64,000 nt of DNA from Corella eumyota (taxonomy: Eukaryota; Chordata; Ascidiacea; Phlebobranchia; Corellidae). The stretch spans positions 10,478,001-10,542,000 of the forward strand of contig OY720103.1 of the NCBI GenBank assembly GCA_963082875.1, in the 5' to 3' direction. Both the position numbers and the translations under genes were made by a program. Below are positions 33,603-45,297 of the stretch, piece by piece. The notes under the pieces are model-generated. The model had not been told where the DNA came from. It worked only from the letters and a program-made list of their open reading frames with translations, and did no database searches. The stretch's first letter is position 1; each line of letters opens with the position of its first letter.

Positions 33603-35802
33603 TTAAGGTTGTTGCCAAGCACATTCATCTATATCCTCACAGTATTCCCCATTACCACTAAAACCAACATTACACACACATTCATATCCCCCATAAATAT
33701 TACGACGACTTGCATCTTCATGGCAATAATTTAATGCACATTCATCTAAATCAGCACAATTTTGTCCATCTCGAGTAAAGCCGGTGACACAAGAGCATGT
33801 AAAACTACCTTGTGAATTTGTGCACAAGGCATTTGCTTGGCAAGGCTGGCTAGCACATTCATCTTTGTCAATACAGAGTCCACCAGAATATTTAAACCCT
33901 TCTGCACATGCACAAACATAAGAACCATTTGTGTTAATGCAAGTTTCATGAGTAGAGCACTGAGTATTATATTCTTGGCATTCATTGATATCTTGACAAT
34001 CCAGTCCATTTCCTGAAAACCCAGCTAAACAGACACAAGTATAACTTCCAGCAGTGTTAATGCAAGTTGCATTTATATGACAAGTGTTCCACAAAATACA
34101 TTCATTTACATCTTGGCATTTGCTTACGTTGCCAGAATAACCACTCTCACATTCACACAAGTAACTACCAGGAGAGTTTATACAAGTTGCATTTACATGG
34201 CAGGGATTTAAAAAACATTCATTGATATCTTCACAGTGGCGACCATTTCCAGTGAATCCTATTCTGCAAGAACAGTTATAACTTCCTGGTGTATTAATGC
34301 AATCAGAATATTGGTTGCAATAATTCTGTAAAACACATTCATTTACATCTTCACATTCATTAAGATCACCAGAATAACTACTGTTACATGTACATGTATA
34401 ACTACCCCTTGTGTTACTACAAGTGGAACTTGGATGGCAATAATTTAGAGAACATTCATCTATATCTCGGCAATAACTTCCAGTAGGTTTGTACAAACCT
34501 GGACCACAGGATGAACATTTTCCTCCCTCTTTGCAGACTGAATTTCCATTGTGACATCCAGAATAATCCTTCCAACAATCTTCTGGTAAAACGCAACTTT
34601 CAGAAAATTCATGATCAAATCCATACCAACAAACACAATGAAAACTCCCCGGTGTGTCATGACAATTACCCCCATAACCACAGTCATAACTTAATTCCCA
34701 ACATTCATTAATATCTACACAACCCAAACCATCTCCAGAAAAACCAGGGTTACAAGAGCAAGTATAACTTCCTACGGTGTTGTTACATGTAGCATATTTG
34801 TCATGGCATAAGTTTGTTGTATTTGAACTACATTCATCAAAATCAGTGTAGCCTGGTTCACCAGATTTAGATTTACAATAAAAACTTCCAAGTATATTAA
34901 CACAAGTTTCAAATGAATGACAAACTAAACTTGAATTAAGACATTCATTGATATCTTCACATTGTTGTCCATTTCCAGTAAATCCATCTCTGCAAGAACA
35001 CTTATAACTTCCAGGTGTGTTAATGCAATCAGCAAAGTAGTTACAAGTATTTTGTAAAACACATTCATTCACATCTTCACATTCAAGTAGGTCACCAGTA
35101 TAACCACTGTCACATGTACATGTATAACTTCCCCTTGTATTACTACAAGTAGAATTAAGATGACAATAATCAAGAGAACATTCATCTATACCCCTGCAAG
35201 TAGTAGAATAAGTAGGATCAGATATAAAACCTGGGCCACAATCACATAAACCAGTTTTAAAGCAAATTCCAGAATCACAATCATGATCATAAACTTTCCG
35301 GACATCAGCCAAACATTGATCTTTTGTTAAACAGTTTCCACCCTGTTTGTCAGTAAATCCCTTTGAACATCCACAATAAAAACGTCCATCTGTATTTCGA
35401 CAATATCCAAAGTCGCCACAAAAATTGTAACTACTTTTACATTCATCAAAATCCATGCATGTTAAACCATCGCCAATAAATCCTTCCCTACATTGGCAAG
35501 TGAAACTTGTGTTTGTGTTCACACAAACTGCATTCTCACTACAGTTGTGACTTCCAAGGCTGCAATTATCTAAAGTAAAATGATGAATTCTAGACTTATT
35601 TATAATGAATAAAACATCAATTTGGGTGTTTTGTAATTTGCATTAGAAAAAGGCATTACCTAATTCAAAAATAAGTACTTAATAAAAATTATGTGTTTGC
35701 AAATAAAATATTTTTCTTTTGATAGATTAAACAAAACTTACATGATGCATATGATAAGTCAAACAATCCAATCCAAATAAACGCAGATAACAATAATAAC
35801 AT
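33603..35802 (-). CDS. Fibrillin-type EGF-repeat secreted protein, right tandem copy (intact)
   Basis: Two exons: 35802-35742 (signal peptide MLLLLSAFIWIGLFDLSYAS) and 35569-33603; 675 residues. About 14 EGF-like domains in a row, mostly calcium-binding (DVNEC, DINEC, DIDEC starts; NTxGSYxCxC middles), plus two shorter cysteine modules (TKDQCLADVRKVYDHDC and PEDCWKDYSGC). No membrane helix, so probably secreted extracellular matrix or body-fluid protein. Many N-glycosylation sequons. In the last domain one Cys is Arg (EDASRRN where the left copy has EDASCRN). The frame ends DIDECAWQQP and stop, just after the first Cys of a further EGF. No specific vertebrate orthologue is recognised. Confidence 0.88.
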
Positions 35803-35844
35803 TTTTAACTTTTTCACAACTGAATATCTAATTTACTTTTAGAC

Positions 35845-35950
35845 CATTGTTATAGGGATAAAAAGGAATCAACCCACCCAATGTTTATAGCTGGGAACCC
35901 ACATAAAACTCTTTTGCACTTTGGATGACAGGAAATTGCATCTGTGATTA
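35845..35950 (-). promoter_or_regulatory. Likely promoter of the right EGF gene
   Basis: Reverse-strand CCCAGCTATAAACATTGGGT (TATAAA at 35889-35884) about 82 bases before the ATG, matching the block before the left copy. Confidence 0.5.
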
Positions 35951-36234
35951 ATAACTTTTACTTTTCAATTTTTATATCAATTTGTTGGTTTAGTATTATA
36001 ATAAAAATAAACTTGTACAAAGACAATTTGTATGACAATTAGTATTATATATATATTTATTTCATTATATTATTTATATTATATTGACATTCTGTCCCCA
36101 AAAACATTGCCAGTATAGCTTTTTTAACTGTTAATTTGTTTATTTATTGGAAGCAGTTGAAATCGAACCAAGGGCTTATGTAGCCCATTTATTTATCTAA
36201 TTTTCACTTGTTGTTTATTTTTTTTAGAAAAGTA

Positions 36235-36430
36235 AGGTTGTATTCAAGCAATTTAGGAAATTATAATCAATAATATTCCAAACTACCAAAGGCAACTCAA
36301 GACTGGGTCGGGGTAACTGTTAAAGGCAACTCAAACTGCCAAAGGCAACTTAAGACTGGGTCAGGGTAACTGTTTTTACTCTATGTTTAGGTCATGTATT
36401 CGACCTTTCCACATCAAGGATAAAGATATA
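36235..36430 (+). mobile_element. SINE, 3' part, with internal duplication
   Basis: Sense tail region in which the CCAAAGGCAACTCAAGACTG segment appears twice (about 36284 and 36338) before the CATCAAGGATAAAGATATA end. Confidence 0.72.
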
Positions 36431-36505
36431 TAAAAAAATATGGCACATTAATATAACTTTTTTTTAATATGAACTTATATGATTTGTGATTAAATATTTA
36501 TTTCC

Positions 36506-36600
36506 TTCAGCTCCCACTTAAAACTCTTCTGCGCTCTGGATAACAGGAAATTATATATAAGTGAGTAATACATTTACTTTCTAATATTGGTATATGTTTA
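36506..36600. repeat. Partial copy of the EGF-gene upstream segment
   Basis: CTTAAAACTCTTCTGCGCTC and GATAACAGGAAATTAT match 35903-35936; the following GTGAGTAATAC matches 30790-30800. The TATA part is absent. Confidence 0.6.
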
Positions 36601-38600
36601 TTATTATATAGCATATACACTTTTATATCATACTTTTATTTATTTAAATAATGCAATAAAAATATGGTTTTAAAAACATTAAATTTTAAATATATATATT
36701 TTATTATTAAACAATTTAATATAATTTTTTTAAGTGTTTTGACTTATTAATTCAAATTATTTTGGATGCCATGTTAAGTCCTATTAAAAAAATCAAAATT
36801 GAGAATTAAGACATAAAAGTAATATTTTAATTTTAAAATGACTATATTAAGCAAATTACAGAACTATTTAAACAAGAAATTTTATTAGATTTGCATTTTT
36901 TTTTCTTGTTTTTAAAATTTGATTTTTATCCTAAAATAAAACTAGTTTAAAGCAGTGATAAATTGATTTATTTACAAGTAAACTTTGGTTTGCAACTTTT
37001 TAACAAATTAACATAATAAACTAAAAAAAATACCAAAAAATGCAGTTATGAATCCAGAATAAAACCTTTAAAAATTTTGAATAATGTATATATGTAATAT
37101 TAAATACTTGAATTTATGAATTTTTTGATAAGCGACCTATTATATCATTTTCTTAATATAAAAATTACATAAAAACTTAACTAATTAAATGTTTATAAAC
37201 AATAAAATGTTATTGTAATATTTTGCAAATTAAGTTATCAAAAATTCAAAATTTTAATACAGATTTTAAATCAAAATTTCAATTTTTTTTTATAAAAATT
37301 ATGAATCAATATATTTACAATAATATTAGTTTTGAGTAATTATAAAACACACTAAATAAAATACATTATTTTACAGTCATATTTACATTTAAAAACACTA
37401 TGTGTTAAGTTTTGGAACTCCTAGTTTTTGGAACTTTAAGTAAATAGTGCACGAACAGATATACAACTTATACAAACGACATTTTGCTTAGCATTTAACA
37501 ACAAATATAATAAAACAGCAAGCAAATAAAATTTTAAGATATTGTTTTTTATGTAAAGGTTCTGTCGGTATTAAATACACTATTACATGTTAGTTATTGA
37601 GTACTTAAAAATAATATAATTTTTTTGAGGCTAACAATAATATAAAGTGTCCTATAGCAAGATTCAAATTTAGATAGTCCATTACATCAGATTTAAAATC
37701 AAAAATTAATACTAAATACATTTTTATTGCTTTGATATTGGGAGAAAACAAATTGGCAAAATTTTTGTCGTTTTTTGAAATTCCTGATAACGGTTAACTA
37801 CACTTTGTGCAGATGTTAATGTTAAATGTGCTATGCATATTAACACACTTGAGTTGTTGATTTTGAAAGAGGTAGAGCTTTAATAAAGGATAGCTTTGCA
37901 ACCTACACATATACATCAATATAAACAGCAACAAAAAAATTTTTACAAAAAAAAGGCAAATTTTTTTTAGATTTTTTTAACTCGATAATAAATACGAATT
38001 TTGTACAGAATAGTAATGGCAACATATTTTTGATTAAAGGACTTACACCAGGACAGCAGGTCAACTTTTGTTATTTCCTTGAGGTAATTCCCCTTTAAAA
38101 GGTATAATATGAGGTATTAAAAATTAGGAGGTATACAATCAACAAACCAAGATTATTTTCTACGAAAATTAACCAGGTTTGTTGAGATTTTTATTTTATA
38201 TCGATTTGATTTAAAAACAAAAAATTTCCAAAATTTTTCCGAAAAAAATTTTAAAATCAAGACAGTAATTTTTCTCATATTAAAAAAAAGAAAAATTCTA
38301 TTTTATACAAACAAAACTACTTAAAAAAAACAATATTTATAAATATGCCCCATTTTTTGTTGAATATTATTCTTCTTACAATGGGGCATATTGAAATATT
38401 TAAATAATCAAAGGAACTTTAAACAGCGATTGCAAAGTAAATCTAGCAAAAATGGAACATTTAAGAGAATATATTTATATATAAACAATGAATTTTTGAA
38501 TGCTAAATGATAAATGGACTTTTATATTATTCTAACTTATATTAAATTGCTTAAAAATTCACTGAAAAAAATTTTAGAAAAATCATGAAAGTTTTTTTTT

Positions 38601-41600
38601 TTAATAGACAATCACTCTGTTGTTCCCAAAATCGACCACCGCGATCCTACCACAAGGGGTGACGGTGATCCCTGAAGGTCGATCCATCTGCGGCGAACCG
38701 TGAAGTGGATTGTTCCCTAACATGGCCACTAGGGTTCCGCTTGGCGTGAAAACTTGCAAGCGATTGTTGCGGGAGTCGGCGACTACAATATTTCCTTCGT
38801 TGTCAATAGCAACACCCTGGAATTAATTCAGAAGTAAATTACGATTTATTTTATCTTAGTTTTTAGACTTATTTATCCTCGATGTGGAAAGGTCGACTTC
38901 ACCGTTTAAACATAGAGTAACATTTGTAACTGCAATCCAGTCTTGAGTTGACTTTGACAGATTGGGATATTATTGATTATTATTAACCGATAATCAAGCT
39001 GCTGATTAAGTGTTGGCTCAGCAGGATTTCATAGCACCTTACTTAAAGGCACTACATCATGAGAGCAGTGGGGATCAAACCCAGGACCCCATGTAGTGCA
39101 GCCAAGTATTTTAACCACTACAACATACCTTAAGTATAAACATTAACGCACCTGTGGCCTTAGAAATTGTAGACTTTGGCTACCCTCTGCACCCAAGTAT
39201 CTCGCAGCCATTAAATCCGGTTGAATTATCACAAGTCGATGATTATTGAAGTCAGTTACCACTATCTGACCATCATGTGCAAATGCAATACCACGTGGTG
39301 AGTCAAAATGCTTCCACATCGGCCCTAGAATAAAATTAATAAAGTTTTCTTTAAAAAAATATCACTGTCATATTTTTTTTTTGTATTTATTTATTCTTGA
39401 TGTGCGAAGGTCGACTTCACGAACTAAATGTAGAGTAACATTTGTTACCCTGACCCAGTCTCAAGTTTTCTTTGGCAGTTTGGGATATTATAAATTATAA
39501 TTGACCGATAATTAAGCTGCTGATTAAATTACATTGTCGATCTTAAAATTTTTTAATATATGTTTTTACTTTTAATTACCTTCAAACCCATATTTGTTGA
39601 TAAACAGGCCCTCTGAAGAAAAAAGTTGAATTCTATGATTCCTTGTGTCAGTGACGGCAATTATACCGTTTGAGTTGACAGCAACATCCCATGGATAATT
39701 AAACTGACCACTTTTGGCTCCCTTTTCACCAAAATTATGCAAGTACGTTCCATCAAATTTAAAAACCTAAATACATTAAATTTTAAAACATAAAAGAAAT
39801 ATATATATTGGAGCTCATTGGTTAATATTGCGATATTACAACAATTAAAATCCCGACCGTAGGGTTGGCTATTGAGTATTCTTTTCATTAGAATAAGGAC
39901 TTGAACAAGCAAGCACTGGTGACCGAACCCAGGACCTCTTCCGGCAGGGCTTGTATTACTTTATCACTTAGCTAGTATTATACTTTTTATTTACCTGTAT
40001 TCTGTGGTTGTCTTTATCAACTACAACCACATTGCCTTGCAGGTCAACAGCGACACCCGCTGGACGATCAAATTTACCCGGTTCACTTCCCTGGCTCCCG
40101 AATTGATGATGAAAGGTCCCGGTTGGAGAGAAGATTTGGATGCGATTGTTACTCCTGTCTGCTACGATAAGGTATCCCTAAATGAAAAAAGGGTGTTTAT
40201 TTAGAGAAAAGAATTAACCAGCAGCATGGAGTAGTGGTCAGAACACTTGACTTTGCTACATAAAGTCCTGGGTTTGATTTCAACTGCATTCATGCTGTTG
40301 AGCCCTTGAGTAAGGCGCTATAAACAGTATGAACTCCTGCTGAGCCAATACTTAATCAGCAGCTTAATTATCGGGTAATTATAATCTAGACTAAGGTTGG
40401 GGTAACGAATTCAACCTTCCCACATCTAGGATAAATAAATATCAAAAAGGGGTAAGAAAATAAAATCAAAAAATTTATTTTCCGGAAAAAACGTAAATTT
40501 GTAATTATTTACCTGAGCGTTAGAGCATATTCCCCACGGTCGACACAACTCCCCCGGTTCATCACCTTCTTTCCCAAACACAAAACTTGGCCCGTTCAAC
40601 CTCTTTGCATAATTCACACTCTGCTTAGCTTTTATAACATAAGGACTCTCGCATATAGGGACCCCTCTGTATGTTACTGATACCAAGTACTCTCCTTCTA
40701 TTAATAAGTGAGCACGAAATATGTATTGTCCATTTCCACTGTCTATTACGTCGGGGTAAATTGGGGTTAGGTTTGGGGTGCGTAAAAAAACCTCAAATTT
40801 TTCGGGTGAGTTTAAAATGGCTGTGTTACCAAGATGATCTCTAAATTATAAAAAATAATTTCTCTTTTAATTTATTTATCCTCGGTGTTGGAAGGTCAAC
40901 TTCACAACTTAAACATAGGGTAACATTTGTTACCCCGACTCAGTCTCGAGTTGACTTTGCCAGTTTTAAATATTATAGATTATAATTGCTTGATAATTAA
41001 GCTGCTGATTAAGTGTTGGCTCAGCAGAAGTTTATTCAATTTTTGACGCCTTACTCAAGGGCGCTACGGCATGAGAGCAGTAGGGATCGATCCCAGAACC
41101 TCACGTAGTAAAGCAAAATGTTCTGGCCCATAAAACAACACAATTATAAACATATTTACCTTGCAATTATTGTAAACGAAACAGCACTTCCAGACAATAC
41201 AACATTTGTATTATTATTCGAATTGACCCCATCCCGAGTTAGTAAACTGTGCTGAGCACTGATAGAGCTTTTTATTTCTCCTAGAGAGCTTATAGCAAGA
41301 TAAAGAGAAGGGTCTGGAACATTTAAGGTAACAACGTCGTCGTCAAATGGGGTAATAGGAGGGTTAACATGAGATAATTTGAGGATCTCTGTTTGAAGTT
41401 TATCTTTTGCTGTGGAAATAGTAATTTGGATTAAATGTAGAAGTAAGAATTTTCAAATATATATTTTATTAATTTAACTTTACTGCCTAAACAGGGGACG
41501 CGGAATTTGAGGGAATGGAAAATGAAGGAACGGAAATTGAAGGAACGGAAAATGAAGGAACCGGAAAATGAAGGAACGGAAAACGAAGGAACCGGAAAAT

Positions 41601-44138
41601 GAAGGAACGGAAAATGAAGGAACCGGAAAATGAAGGAACGGAAATTGAAGGAAAGTGAAAAAAGGAGAGGCGGAATTCTAAAAAAATAAAACGCGGAAAT
41701 ACCGTTGACTATTTATTTGTATTTAAGTCGATATTATTTTAGAAATAAACGGGCATTTTATAGAAGAGGGTTAGGGTATGCTGGGGTAATAAAAATTAAC
41801 TCATTATCGCTTATCAGTTCTCAAATAAATGACAGTAAACCTAAATAAACAGTCAACGGTATTTCCGCGTTTTATTTTTTTAGGATTCCGCTACTCCTTT
41901 TTTCACTTTCCTTCAATTTCCGTTCCTTCATTTTCCGTTCCTTCATTTTCCGGTTCCTTCATTTTCCGTTCCCTCATTTTCAGTCGACCCCCTAAACATA
42001 GAGTAACATTGTAACCCCAACCCAGCCTAAGCATTGTAGTTGGATATTTTGGTATGATAATAGTTTAATTAGCCAATAATTTACCTGCAAAGTGGTTTTG
42101 GCTTATGGTAGTAGCAGGGTTTGAACCTACAATCTTGTGTAGTAAAGCCAAGTGTTCTAACCACTACATCATGCTGCCGGAAAATGATAAATATATCCCC
42201 AAACTAAAATTACCTTTGTTAATGTTCGTTCCATTTCCAGTTTTAATCAATTCTTTAGTGTCTTCAACACTAAGTTTTAAGTTACATGAATATTGTTTCA
42301 ATTTCTCGATTTGCGCGTTAAGAATCCGACATTTTGCCTGCAATAAAACAGCATTTATTTCAATATCTTAAAAATATATAAAAAGAGGCGCATGGCAACT
42401 TTTTTTGACGTTATTTTTTTACCCACCATTCTGACTTGGTCAACTTCGTTAATTAGATCTCTTTCTCTTTGTTCCAAAGCGACCATGTGGTTATGTATCA
42501 TTGACCTAACTTCAGTGATTGTATTTTTACTTCTTGCTAGAACTTGGTCCATCATTTGTTGAACTTCGAGTGTGCATTGCTCTATCTTTTCAAGACTTTT
42601 TCTACAAAAAATCACCTGGTTAACTAGGAATAAAATCGCCAACAGCGTGGTGTAGTGATCAAAACACTTTGCTTCACCAAATAAGGTCCTGGGTTTGATC
42701 CCTGCTGCTCTCATGCTGTAGTCCCCTTAAGTAAGGTCCTGTAAACTCCTGCTAAGCCAACACCTCATCAACAGGTTAATTTTTAGGCAACTCAAGACTT
42801 GGTCGGGGTAACTGATGTTACTCTATGTTTAGATCACGAAGTCAACCTTCCCACATCGGGGAAAAAAATATGAAAAAAAATCAGGTGACTTACTGTACAT
42901 CATTTATAATGGAAAGCGTAGCAGTTTTATTTCCGTCAACAGATTGATGTAGATACTGGAAATCGTGCCCATTATGGTCATATAATATGCACTGGTTGCA
43001 AATAGCCTTAAAAGGAAGATTAAACATAAGTTAGAGGTCCATTATTTTAAAGGTATGTTTAACTTACACTTATATTCTTTCTATATAGGTATAACAGTTA
43101 AGCTAGTCTTACCACAGAGCATGTATTACAGAATACATTATGCAGAGTTTCAGTTGAGTGGATTAAACATAAGTTAAAAGGGTTTTCATTTGGAGGGGGA
43201 GATAAGAGGTATGGGAGCATGTGGTGATGGTTGTCCGACATTATTTCAGTTTTTTCTGAGGCCTAAACAAATAGAAGATTTTTATAAAAAGAATTTTGAG
43301 CCTGATATACTTTGTTAACATACAACTTGGGGGCGTTACAACATGGAAGAAGTCGTGGGTTCAATCCCCACTGCTCTCATGCTGTAGCACCCTCGAATAA
43401 GGCGCTCTAAAGGGTATAAACTCCTGCTGAGCCAGCACGAAATCAGCAGCGTAATTACCGGGCAATTATAATCTATGATATTACAAACTGCTAAAGACTG
43501 GGTCAGAGTAACTGATGTTACTCTATGTTTAGGGCGCGCATTTGACCTTCCCACATCGAGGATAAATATATATAAAATGTTAAGAACATTTAAAAAATGG
43601 TTTTACTACCTTAATTATTGTATGATCTCTAGTTAGTCTAACTCTGTAGTGAGCAGAGACGCATCGTTGACATAAATGCTCCTGGCAGTCTTTACAATAC
43701 GAGTCAGCTTGTATTCCATCATCACACGTGCAACTTTGTTTCTTCTGATCTTTAGTGTCATCTTGTATTGACATTGCTTCAAAAATACTCCCGATTAGAA
43801 ACGACGGAAAGGCGGCTTCGTTTTGCTGCGATTGCAGCGTCTCGCTTGCGTTTGACTGCGTAAATAAACTATAACCGTTCAACATATTTTCGAGATTTGC
43901 GTTGGATCTTTGTATGTTAGTAGAGGTAGACGTTGAAACGTGATTATTGTCTGAAAATTGAGGCATCAAGCCGTTTAAATGCTCAAATGGCCTTGCCATA
44001 CTATCCACACAGTTATTTATTTCATCATTATTAGCACAATTTTTGTTGTTTCGAATTAATTGAGTGTTCAGATTGGGTTGAGATTTTAAAAGTACATTAT
44101 ATGCACTGAGAGGTTTGTAGGTATTGAGGTATTGGAAT
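38601..44138 (-). CDS. TRIM71: TRIM71/LIN-41-type B-box, coiled-coil, filamin, NHL protein (5' end unresolved)
   Basis: Eleven exons seen: 44138-43610, 43262-43113, 43006-42894, 42601-42427, 42337-42214, 41409-41160, 40840-40513, 40177-39995, 39766-39580, 39324-39152, 38816-38601; about 809 residues. Order: Asn/Ser-rich N-terminus, B-box 1 ([20 protein letters not shown]), B-box 2 ([17 protein letters not shown]), coiled coil ([20 protein letters not shown]), filamin Ig domain, then six NHL repeats ending [10 protein letters not shown]. Two B-boxes before the filamin-NHL part mark the TRIM71 group rather than TRIM2/3. TRIM71 proteins bind RNA hairpins through NHL and repress targets. The first exon begins after TTGCAG in phase 2 with no in-frame ATG before residue about 54, so an upstream exon is missing or translation starts internally. 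No RING is visible within the 1.1 kb upstream. Confidence 0.87.
38868..39130 (-). mobile_element. tRNA-derived SINE
   Basis: Antisense copy in the last intron of the TRIM71-type gene. Confidence 0.78.
39390..39530 (-). mobile_element. SINE, tail half only
   Basis: Antisense tail and part of the body, in the intron between 39325 and 39579 of the TRIM71-type gene. Confidence 0.75.
40217..40442 (+). mobile_element. tRNA-derived SINE with internal deletion
   Basis: Opposite in direction to the host TRIM71-type gene. The head is present; the CAAACTGCCAAAGGCAACTC part is missing. Confidence 0.76.
40868..41135 (-). mobile_element. tRNA-derived SINE
   Basis: Nearly complete copy in the TRIM71-type intron just before the filamin exon. 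Confidence 0.78.
41494..41990. mobile_element. Foldback MITE with 8-bp target duplication inside a SINE tail
   Basis: Long inverted arms made of short GGAACGGAAAATGAA repeats: 41494-41660 and the complement at 41900-41990. Inner arms also pair (AAAACGCGGAAATACCGTTG at 41688 with CAACGGTATTTCCGCGTTTT at 41853). Flanks are CCTAAACA (41486-41493) and CCTAAACA (41991-41998), the latter being the normal SINE tail sequence. No open frame of its own. In an intron of the TRIM71-type gene. Confidence 0.82.
41991..42180 (-). mobile_element. tRNA-derived SINE, interrupted by the foldback MITE
   Basis: Antisense copy from the CCTAAACATAGAGTAAC tail to the CATGCTGCCGG head; its outer tail probably lies left of the MITE, at about 41465-41493. 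Confidence 0.75.
42640..42872 (+). mobile_element. tRNA-derived SINE with internal deletion
   Basis: Sense copy in the intron upstream of the TRIM71-type coiled-coil exon. Confidence 0.77.
43335..43572 (+). mobile_element. tRNA-derived SINE, head truncated
   Basis: Sense copy in the intron between the two B-box exons of the TRIM71-type gene, with a complete tail. Confidence 0.77.
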
Positions 44139-45297
44139 CTGCAAGAGTCACTACGTGACAAGATTAATTCATTGAAATTTTTTGCATTTTAATGCGGAAA
44201 ACATTTGAGGTAGGGTTGAAACTAAATGAAAAAATTTTGGTCGTTAAAAATTAGTTTTAAATGTCGTTTTTTTTGTATAATGAACAAGCAGCTTATGACA
44301 ATAAAAACACCGACAAGGGGTTAATTTTTAACCCCTGACCATTTTATTTTTAACCCCCCTCTTCCAATTTTCTAACCCTTTTATAAAGTTTGTCAGTTTT
44401 TTTCTAATTAACAAAGTTTCATAATAACAATTCCTTTCTATATTGGTCACATTTAGCTATAACCCCAATTTATTTTGTGCCAAATTCTTTTATATATTTT
44501 ATGTTTTAAATTAAGATTATTTTATTGCTGTAGTTTTTGTAATAAATATTAAGAAATGCTTCTATTCTTGAACAGTTTTTTGCTGAAAATAATAATTAAA
44601 CAGGGGTTATATCTGCACTATGTGTCACATTTAAAAACAGGGATTTTCTTATTAATATGCGCCACAGAATATGAATTTTTTTTTCAATAGAGTTACGTTG
44701 AAATAATATTTATATATTAATTAATAGAAGGGGGTATATATTAATTATTTTTTTAATTAGGTGGTATTGTGTACACAGCTTTTTAAGGATTGTCTTTTTT
44801 AAGTTTTGCAAGCAAGCTGCTGTTTGTAGATCATATACTCGCAGATAAGTGTCTATTCGTATAACATATATAAATATGCGCTGTACAATAGCCCTTTATC
44901 TAAAAGACAATACGGAATGGAGACGATGGGAATCGAACCAAAGACTTTGCAACGTAAGGTCGAAGCGCCTTAACCACTACGCCACGCTGCCAATTATTAT
45001 ACGGATGTACGTCAACGTCGTCATTAGATAAATATAAGGTATTACACTTAAACATAGACTTATTTAACCGCCTAATTAACTTAATTATAATGTATTAAAG
45101 AGATGTTAATGTATTTGTTTTAATTAGATAGATATCTGTCTGGGCATTAAAATCGAAATAACAAACTACTTGACAATAATACTTATATGAAATTAATGTA
45201 TTGAAAAAGCATAAATTAAAAGAAGCAAAATACAAAAAATAAATTCTAAATAGCACTATAAATTACTTCTATAATTAAATATAAAACTAAATTTTAT
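44139..45297. other. Spacer between the TRIM71-type gene and the sulfotransferase gene
   Basis: Would be expected to hold the 5' end of the TRIM71-type gene, but I see no exon with a start codon and phase-2 donor, and no zinc-finger cysteines. Contains a tRNA-like segment (44918-44993) and is otherwise AT-rich. Confidence 0.5.
44918..44993 (-). mobile_element. tRNA-like SINE head without body
   Basis: Reverse strand reads GGCAGCGTGGCGTAGTGGTT (box A) and GGTTCGATTCCC (box B), about 75 bases, with no SINE body. It differs from the common head in the anticodon-side part (AAGGCGCTTCGACCTTACG). The ends do not form a convincing acceptor stem. Confidence 0.55.

Larger units (their letters stand above)
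35803..38600. other. Intergenic region upstream of the EGF genes and downstream of the TRIM71-type gene
   Basis: Holds the right EGF gene promoter block (35845-35950), a sense SINE without head (36235-36430), and a partial copy of the upstream segment (36506-36600). The rest, 36600-38600, is very AT-rich with no supported exon. The 3' UTR of the reverse-strand TRIM71-type gene must lie at its right end. Confidence 0.5.
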
